Shown here: positions 1 to 7,118 of the stretch, piece after piece | Numbering within the stretch: the first letter of the stretch is position 1 | Layout of the letters: every line of letters begins with the position of its first letter | Origin: Chryseobacterium viscerum | GTDB lineage: Bacteria; Bacteroidota; Bacteroidia; Flavobacteriales; Weeksellaceae | DNA length: 64,000 nucleotides | Reading direction: 5' to 3' | Assembly (NCBI RefSeq): GCF_002899945.2 | Contig: NZ_PPEG02000007.1 | Span: 186,001-250,000, forward strand | Translations under genes and position numbers: made by a program | Notes under the pieces: model-generated | The model's input: the letters and a program-made list of their open reading frames with translations, nothing else | Database searches by the model: none | Told to the model about the DNA's origin: nothing

Positions 1-2
1 AA

Positions 3-230
3 AAGAATCCTGAGATTCTGAACAACTGTATCTTCTGTCATGTAAGCAATGAAAATGCCCACCCTCAACTGTTAGGGCTGATGAGAGAGAATGCTATTTT
101 AAACCTCAATCTTCGTCTTGGTGAAGGAACAGGCTGTGCATTGGCATATCCGATTATTCAAAGTGCTGTTAATTTTCTGAATGAAATGTCAAGCTTTGAA
201 GATGCTCATATTTCAAATAAATCATCTTAG
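3..230 (+). CDS. cobT: Nicotinate-nucleotide--dimethylbenzimidazole phosphoribosyltransferase, C-terminal part
   Basis: This is the last 75 codons of a gene that begins before the window. CobT transfers the phosphoribosyl group of nicotinate mononucleotide to dimethylbenzimidazole, giving alpha-ribazole phosphate for the lower ligand of cobalamin. The visible part carries the family's C-terminal signature, LRLGEGTGCALAYP, followed by a helix and a stop TAG. The frame is open from base 3. A rho-independent terminator lies directly behind it. cobS and cobC follow on the same strand after a lipoprotein gene on the other strand, which supports the assignment. The 5' end cannot be judged. Confidence 0.9.
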   Translation, partial: KNPEILNNCIFCHVSNENAHPQLLGLMRENAILNLNLRLGEGTGCALAYPIIQSAVNFLNEMSSFEDAHISNKSS

Positions 231-244
231 CTTTAGAAAATAAT

Positions 245-267
245 AAAGGGGCAGTAAAGCCCCTTTT
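245..267. terminator. Bidirectional terminator between cobT and the lipoprotein gene
   Basis: AAAGGGGC (245-252) pairs perfectly with GCCCCTTT (259-266) across a 6-nt loop. T-runs occur on both strands, so it can end cobT from the left and the convergent lipoprotein gene from the right. Confidence 0.85.
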
Positions 268-285
268 ATCTTAAAATAAATACTA

Positions 286-1278
286 TTAATAAGTATGTGC
301 AACATCTTTACCTGTAAACATCATTCTTACAGGTTTATTTTGAATAGCATCTTCATTCAATTTATATGAATTAAATATCTGCATGGTAGGAATATACCTG
401 TATAAACCATCATCTACCAAATATAGTTTTCCAGTATTGGTGTTTCGTACCAGTTGGGTTCCTGAAGTGATGTCAGCCCCTCTTTCTCCTGTGTAATCTT
501 CTATATTTACTTTATAGAGCAAATAAGCTTTGCCCTGAACAGCAAACAGATTATTGATCACTGCAAAGGATTCGATACGTCTCAGGGTACTTTCAAATAC
601 GATGTACAAAGCTCCCGTTGCATTATCCTGGAAAAACTGCCCGTCACGAACTCGATACGCTTTAGGCTCAGAATCTTTTAAGTAGAAAGCAATTCCTTCA
701 TAAGAATAGCCGTCTTTTCCATCTCCCAGTTCATTCTTATCTCTGGTATAGAAGTGGGTCTTTTTATCAGAATTAAAATACCTGTAAATCGGAAAGCTTC
801 CCGGTTCATCACCATTATAGCTGGTACCCAGATCTTTTTTCTCCCAGTAACTTTGCCCACTCAATTCATTAGGATTAGTCGTTAATACCAGATCATTAGT
901 TCCGGTGTGAAACCATCTTGAAATTACCGGGCCGGGCCCATCTGCAGAACCTAATAATCTCTCCTGAAAATAATAGCTCAGTCCAGGATAGGATTTAGGA
1001 AGTTCGGATGGTAAAGGTGAGGTATTGTACAGATGCTTTTTAGTAAGATCACTGTAGAAACCGTAAATAGGATTAGTTAAATAAAATGATTTGGACCAGA
1101 TTCCTGCGGGAGGTGGAGTAGGTGTATCCGGATTATCTCTGAAGCCTCCTTTTGCTAATTTGTTAGCAGAAGATTCGTTAAGAGTTTGCGACTCATTTAA
1201 AGTTTCCAGTTCATCACCGGGAGCCGAACAGCTTACTATGGATAGAAGACACAATCCAACGAAATACGCTTTTTTCAT
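286..1278 (-). CDS. Secreted lipoprotein with DUF5648-like repeats
   Basis: The 330-aa product starts MKKAYFVG and has a short hydrophobic signal ending in the lipobox LSIVSC, so it is probably a lipoprotein. The ATG at 1278 is preferred over one ten codons upstream because the signal peptide then begins normally with MKK. The middle part has aromatic repeats of the kind IYRYFNSDKKTHFYT...YSYEGIAFYL, which resemble DUF5648 repeats seen in secreted bacterial proteins. The C-terminal third has weaker repeats (tgxLYLVdDGLYRYI). The function is unknown; binding to a surface or polymer is a guess. It is convergent with cobT, shares its terminator, and separates cobT from cobS. Confidence 0.8.
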   Translation of the reverse strand: MKKAYFVGLCLLSIVSCSAPGDELETLNESQTLNESSANKLAKGGFRDNPDTPTPPPAGIWSKSFYLTNPIYGFYSDLTKKHLYNTSPLPSELPKSYPGLSYYFQERLLGSADGPGPVISRWFHTGTNDLVLTTNPNELSGQSYWEKKDLGTSYNGDEPGSFPIYRYFNSDKKTHFYTRDKNELGDGKDGYSYEGIAFYLKDSEPKAYRVRDGQFFQDNATGALYIVFESTLRRIESFAVINNLFAVQGKAYLLYKVNIEDYTGERGADITSGTQLVRNTNTGKLYLVDDGLYRYIPTMQIFNSYKLNEDAIQNKPVRMMFTGKDVAHTY

Positions 1279-1457
1279 TTGTTTTTTTTCATGGTTATTA
1301 TGGTGCAAAACTAAAAATACTCCGGAAATAAAAGGGATGAACTTCGAATGATAAGATTCATGTTTCTCATTTTTTTAATTGATCTCTTTACCATTGTTAA
1401 AAGCTTTCCTAATTTTACGGGAATTGGTTAAACCAGTTTTATATTTAAAAAGAACGT

Positions 1458-2240
1458 ATGAAAGTCCTCAAGAATGAAATGATCTATTTTGCCACAGCAC
1501 TCATGTTCTTCACAAGAATTCCGGTTCCGTTTACCGTTCCTTATTCTAGTGAGATCATGAATAAATCTCAAAAATACTTTGCCTGGGTCGGGCTCTTGGT
1601 AGGATTGATCAATGCCGTGATTCTTTATCTTTCAACATTGCTTTTTAATCTTGAAATAGGAATCGTTTTAATGATGATTTCCAGTGTTTTATTGACCGGA
1701 GCATTTCATGAAGATGGTTTTACAGATATGTGCGACAGTTTCGGAGGGGGATATGGGAAAGAGAAAATTCTCACCATCATGAAAGACAGCCGGGTAGGAG
1801 CGTACGGAACTATTGGGATTATCCTGCTTTTTGCGTTAAAATTTTACAGTATTCAGGCGTTGGGAATGGCTGATCCCGTGGGAGTTTTACTCATTGTTAT
1901 TCTAGGGCATACCGTAAGCCGCTTTATTTCGGGAACAATGATTTATACTCATCAATATGTTACGGATATTGATGTCAGCAAATCGAAACCTTTAGCCAAT
2001 AAACCATTGGACGGAATGGCTTTAATAGTAGGATTTATCAGTGTTTTACTTGCTTTTTACCTGATCCCGGACTGGCATTTGATTTTTGCATTTGCCCTGG
2101 CATATCTTGGGAAAGTGTATATGGGGTGGTATTTTAAAAAGCATATCGGAGGCTATACCGGAGATTGTCTGGGGTCTGTTCAGCAGGTTTGTGAAGTTTT
2201 GTTTTACTTAGGAACAATGATCGTATGGAAATTCATCTGA
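1458..2240 (+). CDS. cobS: Adenosylcobinamide-GDP ribazoletransferase
   Basis: The 260-aa integral membrane protein joins adenosylcobinamide-GDP to alpha-ribazole (phosphate), the last step of cobalamin assembly. The signature GAFHEDGFTDMCDSFGGG lies at residues 81-98; its acidic residues are the likely metal and nucleotide ligands of the family. It is followed by DSRVGAYG. Several hydrophobic helices fill the rest, and the length is normal for CobS. Its last 16 bases overlap the start of cobC, so the two are translationally coupled. With cobT just upstream the locus covers lower-ligand activation and attachment. No riboswitch is visible in the 150 bases before it. Confidence 0.93.
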   Translation: MKVLKNEMIYFATALMFFTRIPVPFTVPYSSEIMNKSQKYFAWVGLLVGLINAVILYLSTLLFNLEIGIVLMMISSVLLTGAFHEDGFTDMCDSFGGGYGKEKILTIMKDSRVGAYGTIGIILLFALKFYSIQALGMADPVGVLLIVILGHTVSRFISGTMIYTHQYVTDIDVSKSKPLANKPLDGMALIVGFISVLLAFYLIPDWHLIFAFALAYLGKVYMGWYFKKHIGGYTGDCLGSVQQVCEVLFYLGTMIVWKFI

Positions 2241-2779
2241 TTCGTCATACCGCTGTAGAAAATCCTGAAAACCTGTGTTATGGTTTTGCAGAAATACCAT
2301 TACGGAAGGAGTATGCGCAGGATTTTAAAGAAATAAATTTGAATAACGACTATGACTTTATTGTTTCAAGCCCTTCACAACGCTGCCATTTTTTAGCAGA
2401 TTATTTTAGGCTTAATTATATAATAGATGAAAGAATTCGCGAAATGAATTTCGGGAACTGGGAACTGCAAAAATGGACTGATATTTCGGAAGAAGAAATC
2501 AATCCGTGGTACAAAGATTTTCTCAATGTAAAAGCTTCTGGAGGTGAAAATCTACTTGAAATGCAGGTCCGTGTCCTCAGTTTCTGGAAGGAACTCACTC
2601 AGAAAAAAGATATCAAAAAAGTGCTGGTCATCACCCATGCCGGAGTCATTCGTCTGATCCTTCAGGCTGTACTTCAGTTTCCACTGGAGAATATGTTTAC
2701 GATTCAGATCGATTATGGAAAGAAAGTTATCATTGATATAAATGAAGATATTTTTTCTGTTAAAAAGGTGAATGTATAA
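2225..2779 (+). CDS. cobC: Alpha-ribazole phosphatase (histidine phosphatase family)
   Basis: The 184-aa protein belongs to the phosphoglycerate-mutase-like phosphatases. The catalytic RH pair is in LIRHT (R7, H8), and the second histidine is H138 in ITHAGVIR. SSPSQRC (48-54) and MNFGNWE (74-80) are further family motifs. CobC removes the phosphate from alpha-ribazole 5'-phosphate or from the phosphorylated coenzyme. The assignment to this branch, rather than to a general phosphatase, rests on the overlap with cobS and the nearness of cobT. The gene ends 3 bases before a dispersed repeat. Confidence 0.88.
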   Translation: MEIHLIRHTAVENPENLCYGFAEIPLRKEYAQDFKEINLNNDYDFIVSSPSQRCHFLADYFRLNYIIDERIREMNFGNWELQKWTDISEEEINPWYKDFLNVKASGGENLLEMQVRVLSFWKELTQKKDIKKVLVITHAGVIRLILQAVLQFPLENMFTIQIDYGKKVIIDINEDIFSVKKVNV

Positions 2780-2781
2780 TA

Positions 2782-2865
2782 CTGACCAACATCCCAACTG
2801 AAGACGGGAAAATTCCCCTCCTCTGGAGGGGTGGCGAAAATTCAAAGAATTTTTGACGGGGTGGT
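2782..2865 (+). repeat. Dispersed palindromic intergenic repeat, copy A
   Basis: An element of about 84 bp with two hairpins: CCCCTCC/GGAGGGG and AAATTC/GAATTT. An inverted copy with only a few differences lies at 8477-8561. Short ORFs running through it are artefacts. The two copies enclose the RtcB island. Confidence 0.85.
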
Positions 2866-2907
2866 TCTCAACGTTTCTTTATTCTCCTCTATACCCAGCT
2901 CCATCCA

Positions 2908-2940
2908 CAAAAAAACGCCACCCGATACAATCAGATGACG
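2908..2940 (-). terminator. Terminator of the 584-aa gene
   Basis: On the minus strand CGTCATCTGA (2940-2931) can pair with TCGGGTGGCG (2925-2916) over 10 positions including G-U pairs, with a 5-nt loop and then a run of seven or more T. It lies just behind the stop at 2950. Confidence 0.7.
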
Positions 2941-2949
2941 TGATAGGAT

Positions 2950-4704
2950 TTATTTAAAAATCCTGATAAAACTATCTTTTTCAAGGCTTTCCAGTGAGAA
3001 ATCAAAATCAGCTTCCGCTTTTTTTGTTGTAATCTCTGCTCCAAGCTCTTTGATAAGCTCATTGAAAGACATTGCTTCGTACCATTGCTGATACAAGGCA
3101 CTGGTTGCCATGATGGATACCTCATTATTTCCTGAAACTTGAGAATGTCCCGCTCCGAAATTCAACAGTACGAAACATTGCTTTCCGTCCTTTGGTAACA
3201 GCATTCCCAGAATCATTTGTTTCTGAACCGAGTTACATCTGGCTTCAGCAAAGAGATTGTTAGGATTCATCATATAGTCGTAGGAAATGTTATCTCCTTT
3301 TCCGATGACGATTTTATATCCACAATTCGTATCACCACTGAAAACGTTATTCATGACAAGTGTTGGCGTACTCAGCCCTTTATTGGCGTAAAGATATTCA
3401 ACAGCACCGTTGGGAGCAGAAGTCATATCTCCGGAATACATCAATTGTCCTTCCCCATGATTATAAGCGGCATTCCAACCTATTTTTCCGGCAATATTCA
3501 ATCCTGAAAGGTCAAGGTCTCGGGCACCCCACTGATCTTCCCAATAAATACCCACAGCTAGTCTATCACCATAAAAACGCGTTCCGGTAGGAATATTTCC
3601 CACAAACATTTTTTCAGAAGTTGGCAATGCAAATTCTACATTCTCCGGGAAATAGAATTTCTTTCCGGAAAGGCTCTCATATTTCAGTTTCAAAAAGTCC
3701 AGAATGAAATCATAATTAAATTGATTCACGTAAGTTTCCTTACCTTTTTTAGTCCATGATTTTCCATTTCTGACTCTGTAAACAAAAGTATCCTGACCAT
3801 ACATTCTTGAATGACATGCTGACAATGCTTTGAATAATGCAAACGGTGTCGCATTTTCCAGCCAATGCCAATCGCTGTTTTCCAGCAATGTATTGGTAGC
3901 ATCATTCAATGGGTTTGAAATGAATGGCTTATGGTGTATTTTAGACAGCTTGGATATTTTATTGACCACTTTTGGAGCTCTGTTTTTATAGGCAAGGAAT
4001 AAAGGCTTAAATCTGTTAAAAATTTCTGCCAGTTTTTCCAGTCCAAAGCTTTCAAACAGATATGTTGGATTAAATTTACTTTGCTTGATTACATTAATTA
4101 AATCATCATTTTTAATGAGAAGCGTTGTATTCGTTGTTTTATAAATGACATAACGGAAAAACTCAACGGGATTTTCAGGATAGATGTCATATAAGTCGGC
4201 TATTTTTATGATCGCTTCTTTATTTTTGATGTTTTCTTTTCCCGTAAAATCATAGTCCAGTTCTGTATGCAAAATAGAAAGCAGATCATCAATAGTTTCT
4301 TCTTTCAAAGCAATTCCGGATCTTAAAAGAGAAAGGCATTTTTCCTGCATTTCTTCTACAGTATAGGCTTTGACTACTTTAAAGATCAGTTTCATGTTTG
4401 GAACATTCAAAACTTCTTCAGGAATATAAATTTCGTTCTGAAAATTACTTCCGTATGTTGAAATATAATGTTCGATCTGTTCAAAAAACAATTCTATTCT
4501 GGAAGTATTTTTTATTTTCTCCCAGGATTTATGAAAGGTTTTATTCAAATCATTTCCATTCAGTTTTTCCTTTGCATAATAAGAGATGATCTCTTTTTTT
4601 GCCCAAACTGCATCAGGCTCAATGATAAAACCATTATCAGAAATAAGTGGCTTTTCATCAGATTTTCTAGCCAGTACAGCATTGAATAATTGTAGTGTTT
4701 TCAT
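2950..4704 (-). CDS. 584-aa protein of the RtcB island, TerD-like C-terminal domain
   Basis: This gene is the last one of the minus-strand rtcB / tRNA / hairpin-array unit. The first 350 residues are mostly helical and match no family I recognise. The C-terminal 200 residues are beta-rich with short conserved stretches: DLDLSG near residue 403, SGDMTSAP near 427, and a cysteine-bearing strand region after it. This layout recalls the TerD-like tail of the MXAN_6230/SCO0854 family, whose members carry SGDLTSAP-type motifs. I see no RING-type cysteine pattern at the N-terminus, so the match concerns the tail only. It has no signal peptide and no membrane segment and is probably cytoplasmic. Its position suggests a role in RNA damage or repair; that is inference. 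Confidence 0.6.
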   Translation of the reverse strand: MKTLQLFNAVLARKSDEKPLISDNGFIIEPDAVWAKKEIISYYAKEKLNGNDLNKTFHKSWEKIKNTSRIELFFEQIEHYISTYGSNFQNEIYIPEEVLNVPNMKLIFKVVKAYTVEEMQEKCLSLLRSGIALKEETIDDLLSILHTELDYDFTGKENIKNKEAIIKIADLYDIYPENPVEFFRYVIYKTTNTTLLIKNDDLINVIKQSKFNPTYLFESFGLEKLAEIFNRFKPLFLAYKNRAPKVVNKISKLSKIHHKPFISNPLNDATNTLLENSDWHWLENATPFALFKALSACHSRMYGQDTFVYRVRNGKSWTKKGKETYVNQFNYDFILDFLKLKYESLSGKKFYFPENVEFALPTSEKMFVGNIPTGTRFYGDRLAVGIYWEDQWGARDLDLSGLNIAGKIGWNAAYNHGEGQLMYSGDMTSAPNGAVEYLYANKGLSTPTLVMNNVFSGDTNCGYKIVIGKGDNISYDYMMNPNNLFAEARCNSVQKQMILGMLLPKDGKQCFVLLNFGAGHSQVSGNNEVSIMATSALYQQWYEAMSFNELIKELGAEITTKKAEADFDFSLESLEKDSFIRIFK

Positions 4705-4755
4705 TGTTTTAAGTTTAAAAAATAAGTGAGGAGTAGATTCATTAAAAGTGAAGAG

Positions 4756-4798
4756 TATAGGAACTCCTTTTACCTATAGTTTATAAAAAGCGGGGAGT
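4756..4798 (-). repeat. RtcB-island hairpin motif, copy 1
   Basis: Minus-strand RNA has ACUCC (4798-4794) pairing with GGAGU (4767-4763), followed by UCCUAUA. Both stem sides differ from the other copies in a matched way (CC/GG where copy 4 has UU/AA). Confidence 0.65.
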
Positions 4799-4812
4799 AT
4801 TTTTCCAAAAAA

Positions 4813-4860
4813 TATAGGAACTCCCTTTGCCTTATAATTTGTAAAAAGGCGGAAAGTAAT
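4813..4860 (-). repeat. RtcB-island hairpin motif, copy 2
   Basis: Minus-strand RNA has ACUUUC (4857-4852) pairing with GGGAGU (4825-4820) through U-G pairs. An inner stem GCCUU/AAGGC (4850-4846 with 4833-4829) sits inside it. UCCUAUA follows. It starts 57 bp from copy 1. Confidence 0.65.
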
Positions 4861-4867
4861 TCTGAAT

Positions 4868-4911
4868 TATAGGAACTTTCTTTGCCTTCAATTTTTTTAT
4901 CTTATGAAAAT
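4868..4911 (-). repeat. RtcB-island hairpin motif, copy 3
   Basis: Minus-strand RNA has AUUUUC (4911-4906) pairing with GAAAGU (4880-4875), one U-G pair replacing C-G, followed by UCCUAUA. It starts 55 bp from copy 2. The loop is AT-rich and degenerate. Confidence 0.55.
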
Positions 4912-4947
4912 GACGAATACGTGAATATAAGCATTTTCGTTATTTTG

Positions 4948-5057
4948 AGGAGCAGACAGGACTCGAACCTGTGACCCACAATCTTGGCGATTTATAGGAA
5001 CTTTAGTTGCCTGCAGCGAAAAGTAATTTGTTGCTCTACCATCTGAGCTACTGCCCC
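4948..5057 (-). tRNA. tRNA gene interrupted in the anticodon arm by about 37 nt (hairpin copy 4)
   Basis: On the minus strand the acceptor stem GGGGCAG (5057-5051) pairs with CTGCTCC (4955-4949), discriminator T. The D arm GCTC/GAGC with AGATGGTA loop and the T arm ACAGG-TTCGAGT-CCTGT are perfect. CCA is not encoded. Between A26 and the variable loop there are 54 nt instead of 17. The ends of this region pair (ACAA with TTGT). The extra part holds ACTTT (5024-5020) / AAAGT (5004-5000) followed by TCCTATA, the same motif as the array at 4756-4911. Removing 5024-4988 would leave a 73-nt tRNA with loop TTCCAAG and anticodon CCA, with an A-A mismatch at 31-39. U at the discriminator fits Gly or Cys better than Trp, so the identity stays open. 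rtcB lies 117 bases upstream on the same strand. It may be an intron-bearing tRNA or a tRNA mimic. Confidence 0.75.
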
Positions 5058-5174
5058 TGCCGTTATGAAAAAAGTTTTCATGAACCCTACAGGCTTTTAC
5101 ACCTGTAAGGCTTGGTTATTAGTTTTTATCAACCTATAAGGTTTGCATAGTAAGCAAGTTTTAAATATTAAAAA

Positions 5175-6557
5175 TTATGCTTTTCTGAATTTCTTCTTTT
5201 TCTTCCATGGTGCGTTCTTCTGCACGTCTCCAGCCATAATACATCCATAAGGCATCACTTCATCCAGAACTTCGCAAAGTCCGTACTCCTCAATCTGTGC
5301 TCTTACATTCTTCGCACTTTTATAGGCGCTGGGAAGTTCAGAAATATCAACTTCATTGGAGTAGAAACGGATATCCAATCCTTCTGTTTCCTCATTGAAG
5401 ATTTCTTCAGTCGTTTTATGAGCCAAAGATCTTTTATGCTGGCTTCTGCTGAAGTTTCTTCCGGCTCCATGCGGTGCGAAACCTAGGTTTCTTTCATTTG
5501 TTTTTCCCTGAACGATCAATACCGGTTCTGCCATATTCAACGGGATCAGTCTTGGTCCCGTGATATCAGGCATGAATTTATCATCCAGCGGAGTAGCTCC
5601 TTTTGCATGGTAGAACAGATCTCCATCTTTGAAAACGAAGTTATGCTCATTCCAATATCTATCTTTCTTCTCCATTTCCAGTTTGTTCAAAACTGCATCA
5701 TGAAGGGAAGTATGGTTTTCTTTTGTCCATTGTCTGATCAGCTGTAGCGCTTCCCAATAGGATTGTCCTTCTTCGGTATCATAAGGAATCCAGGCGTTTT
5801 CTCTCAATGTTTCAGGGGATATTTCCTGTCTGAAACGGTTGGCAACCTTCATTCCTTTATCATATAATGCAGCTCCCGGTGCTCTGGAACCGTGATGTGT
5901 GACCATCATGGTATTTCCTGTATTTTTGGAAATTCCCACGAAAAGGAAGTGGTTTCCGTCTCCCTGAGTTCCCATATGAGAACGGGCAATGCTGATCAGT
6001 TTTTCATCATTTAAGAATTCATTTTCTCTGAAAGCATCCATCAGTTCCTGGGACATTGGCATTTGTTCTCCTCTTGGTCTTCCTCCATATCCAAAATGTG
6101 TTATAGAATGAGCTGCATCTAAGACATCTTTAGGATTTGTTTTTCCAAAATCTGTCAACATCACAGAACAGCAGATATCAGCGCTATGAAATCCTGGGTG
6201 AATGGCATTTTTGGCAACCACCACACCACCTACCGGGATTTGACCTTCAGGACCTGTAGGGCAGGCATCAGGCATTAAAGCTCCGTCAATCAGTGTAGGA
6301 GTTTTCATCAGGACTTTCATGGTTCTGATTACTTTTTCTACATTATCACTTTCACTTTCGTGTTCTGCACGGATGTTGATCATAAAATCTTTAGCCGTTT
6401 CATGAAGCGGAATAATGTCCGGCTGCTTGAACTGTACAAGATATTCTGCGATCTGATGTTCATCCAGATTATTCTCATTGATATAGCTAATAGCATCTTT
6501 AAACCATTTTGCTGGTCTATATCCTAATTCGATTAAATGATTACCATTAAATTCCAT
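5175..6557 (-). CDS. rtcB: RNA-splicing ligase RtcB
   Basis: The 460-aa protein joins RNA ends carrying 2',3'-cyclic phosphate or 3'-phosphate to 5'-OH ends, using GTP and Mn2+. Motifs are clear: HPGFHSADICCSV (120-132) with metal-binding D127 and C129/C130, GDGNHF (199-204), HHGSR (221-225) and HGAGRNFSR (363-371), the site of guanylylation in the family. It is full length. The start MEFNGNH is the only sensible one. A tRNA with an insert, a hairpin array and a 584-aa gene follow on the same strand; hopJ and a WYL regulator are divergent. No RtcA cyclase and no archease gene is in the window. The upstream region has a TGCG-rich palindrome that could be an operator. Confidence 0.95.
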   Translation of the reverse strand: MEFNGNHLIELGYRPAKWFKDAISYINENNLDEHQIAEYLVQFKQPDIIPLHETAKDFMINIRAEHESESDNVEKVIRTMKVLMKTPTLIDGALMPDACPTGPEGQIPVGGVVVAKNAIHPGFHSADICCSVMLTDFGKTNPKDVLDAAHSITHFGYGGRPRGEQMPMSQELMDAFRENEFLNDEKLISIARSHMGTQGDGNHFLFVGISKNTGNTMMVTHHGSRAPGAALYDKGMKVANRFRQEISPETLRENAWIPYDTEEGQSYWEALQLIRQWTKENHTSLHDAVLNKLEMEKKDRYWNEHNFVFKDGDLFYHAKGATPLDDKFMPDITGPRLIPLNMAEPVLIVQGKTNERNLGFAPHGAGRNFSRSQHKRSLAHKTTEEIFNEETEGLDIRFYSNEVDISELPSAYKSAKNVRAQIEEYGLCEVLDEVMPYGCIMAGDVQKNAPWKKKKKFRKA

Positions 6558-6586
6558 TTTGTTTCATTTTGATAGTGCAAAGTAAA

Positions 6587-6614
6587 TGCGTTATTGCGCA
6601 ACTATTTTGCGTAG
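6587..6614. promoter_or_regulatory. Possible operator between rtcB and hopJ
   Basis: Three TGCG words occur within 28 bp, the central one in the perfect palindrome TTGCGCAA (6594-6601). It lies 37 bases upstream of the rtcB start in the divergent promoter region. The link to the nearby WYL regulator is inference. Confidence 0.3.
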
Positions 6615-6718
6615 ATAAAGAAATTTTAATTATTTTTACAAAAAGTTTAATTAAAAAGGCGAAAAGGCAGATCTGCAAATTGGCCAAACCAATATATAAT
6701 TTAAAAAAAACAAGGCTC

Positions 6719-7054
6719 ATGGTATTATTAGAACAACTAAAACATTTCCCGGAAACGATACAGTTTAATGATGTTATTGCTCACATTGATGAAAATTATG
6801 AATTTACTCCTACTGCTTTTCAGAATGGAGATACTACGAACCAGGCGGGACAGAATAACGGTTCGTGTAAAGTTTTCAGCTTCGCCAGCATTCAGGATCT
6901 GACAAAAGAAGAAACACTTTGTCTTTTTGGAGAATTCTATAGAGAAGATGTGTTGAAAAATCCGGAGGGAACTGATCACCAGAATATCCGAAACTTTATA
7001 AAATTTGGCTGGGAGGGCATTACTTTTGACGAAAATGCGCTGAAAGAGAAATAG
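6719..7054 (+). CDS. HopJ type III effector family protein
   Basis: The 111-aa product matches the HopJ family over its full length: FNDVIAHIDENYEFTPTAFQNGD, NQAGQNNGSCK and the C-terminal NPEGTDHQNIRNF are hallmark segments. Despite the name, such proteins are widespread in free-living bacteria without type III secretion, and no secretion genes are here; the role is unknown. The frame is open upstream to 6569, but the ATG at 6719 gives the usual length and start (MVLLEQLKHFPETIQF). It lies between divergent rtcB and the WYL regulator and is probably cotranscribed with the latter, 64 bases downstream. Confidence 0.85.
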   Translation: MVLLEQLKHFPETIQFNDVIAHIDENYEFTPTAFQNGDTTNQAGQNNGSCKVFSFASIQDLTKEETLCLFGEFYREDVLKNPEGTDHQNIRNFIKFGWEGITFDENALKEK

Positions 7055-7118
7055 TTTTTTAGAAAAGATCAAAAGGCGAATTGCTTAATACAAACACCCA
7101 ATCATTAAACACTAAGGT

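Noticed and set aside
2552..2845. Minus-strand ORF of 97 codons ending in the cobC region
   Set aside because: It lies antisense to cobC and starts within the dispersed repeat; its peptide is of the kind produced by such repeats in this group.
4756..4911. Possible CRISPR-like array
   Set aside because: The repeats are degenerate, form hairpins that covary and have no unique spacers of equal length; no cas gene is in the window.
6719..7054. hopJ as sign of type III secretion
   Set aside because: HopJ-family proteins are common in bacteria without this system, and no secretion genes are present.
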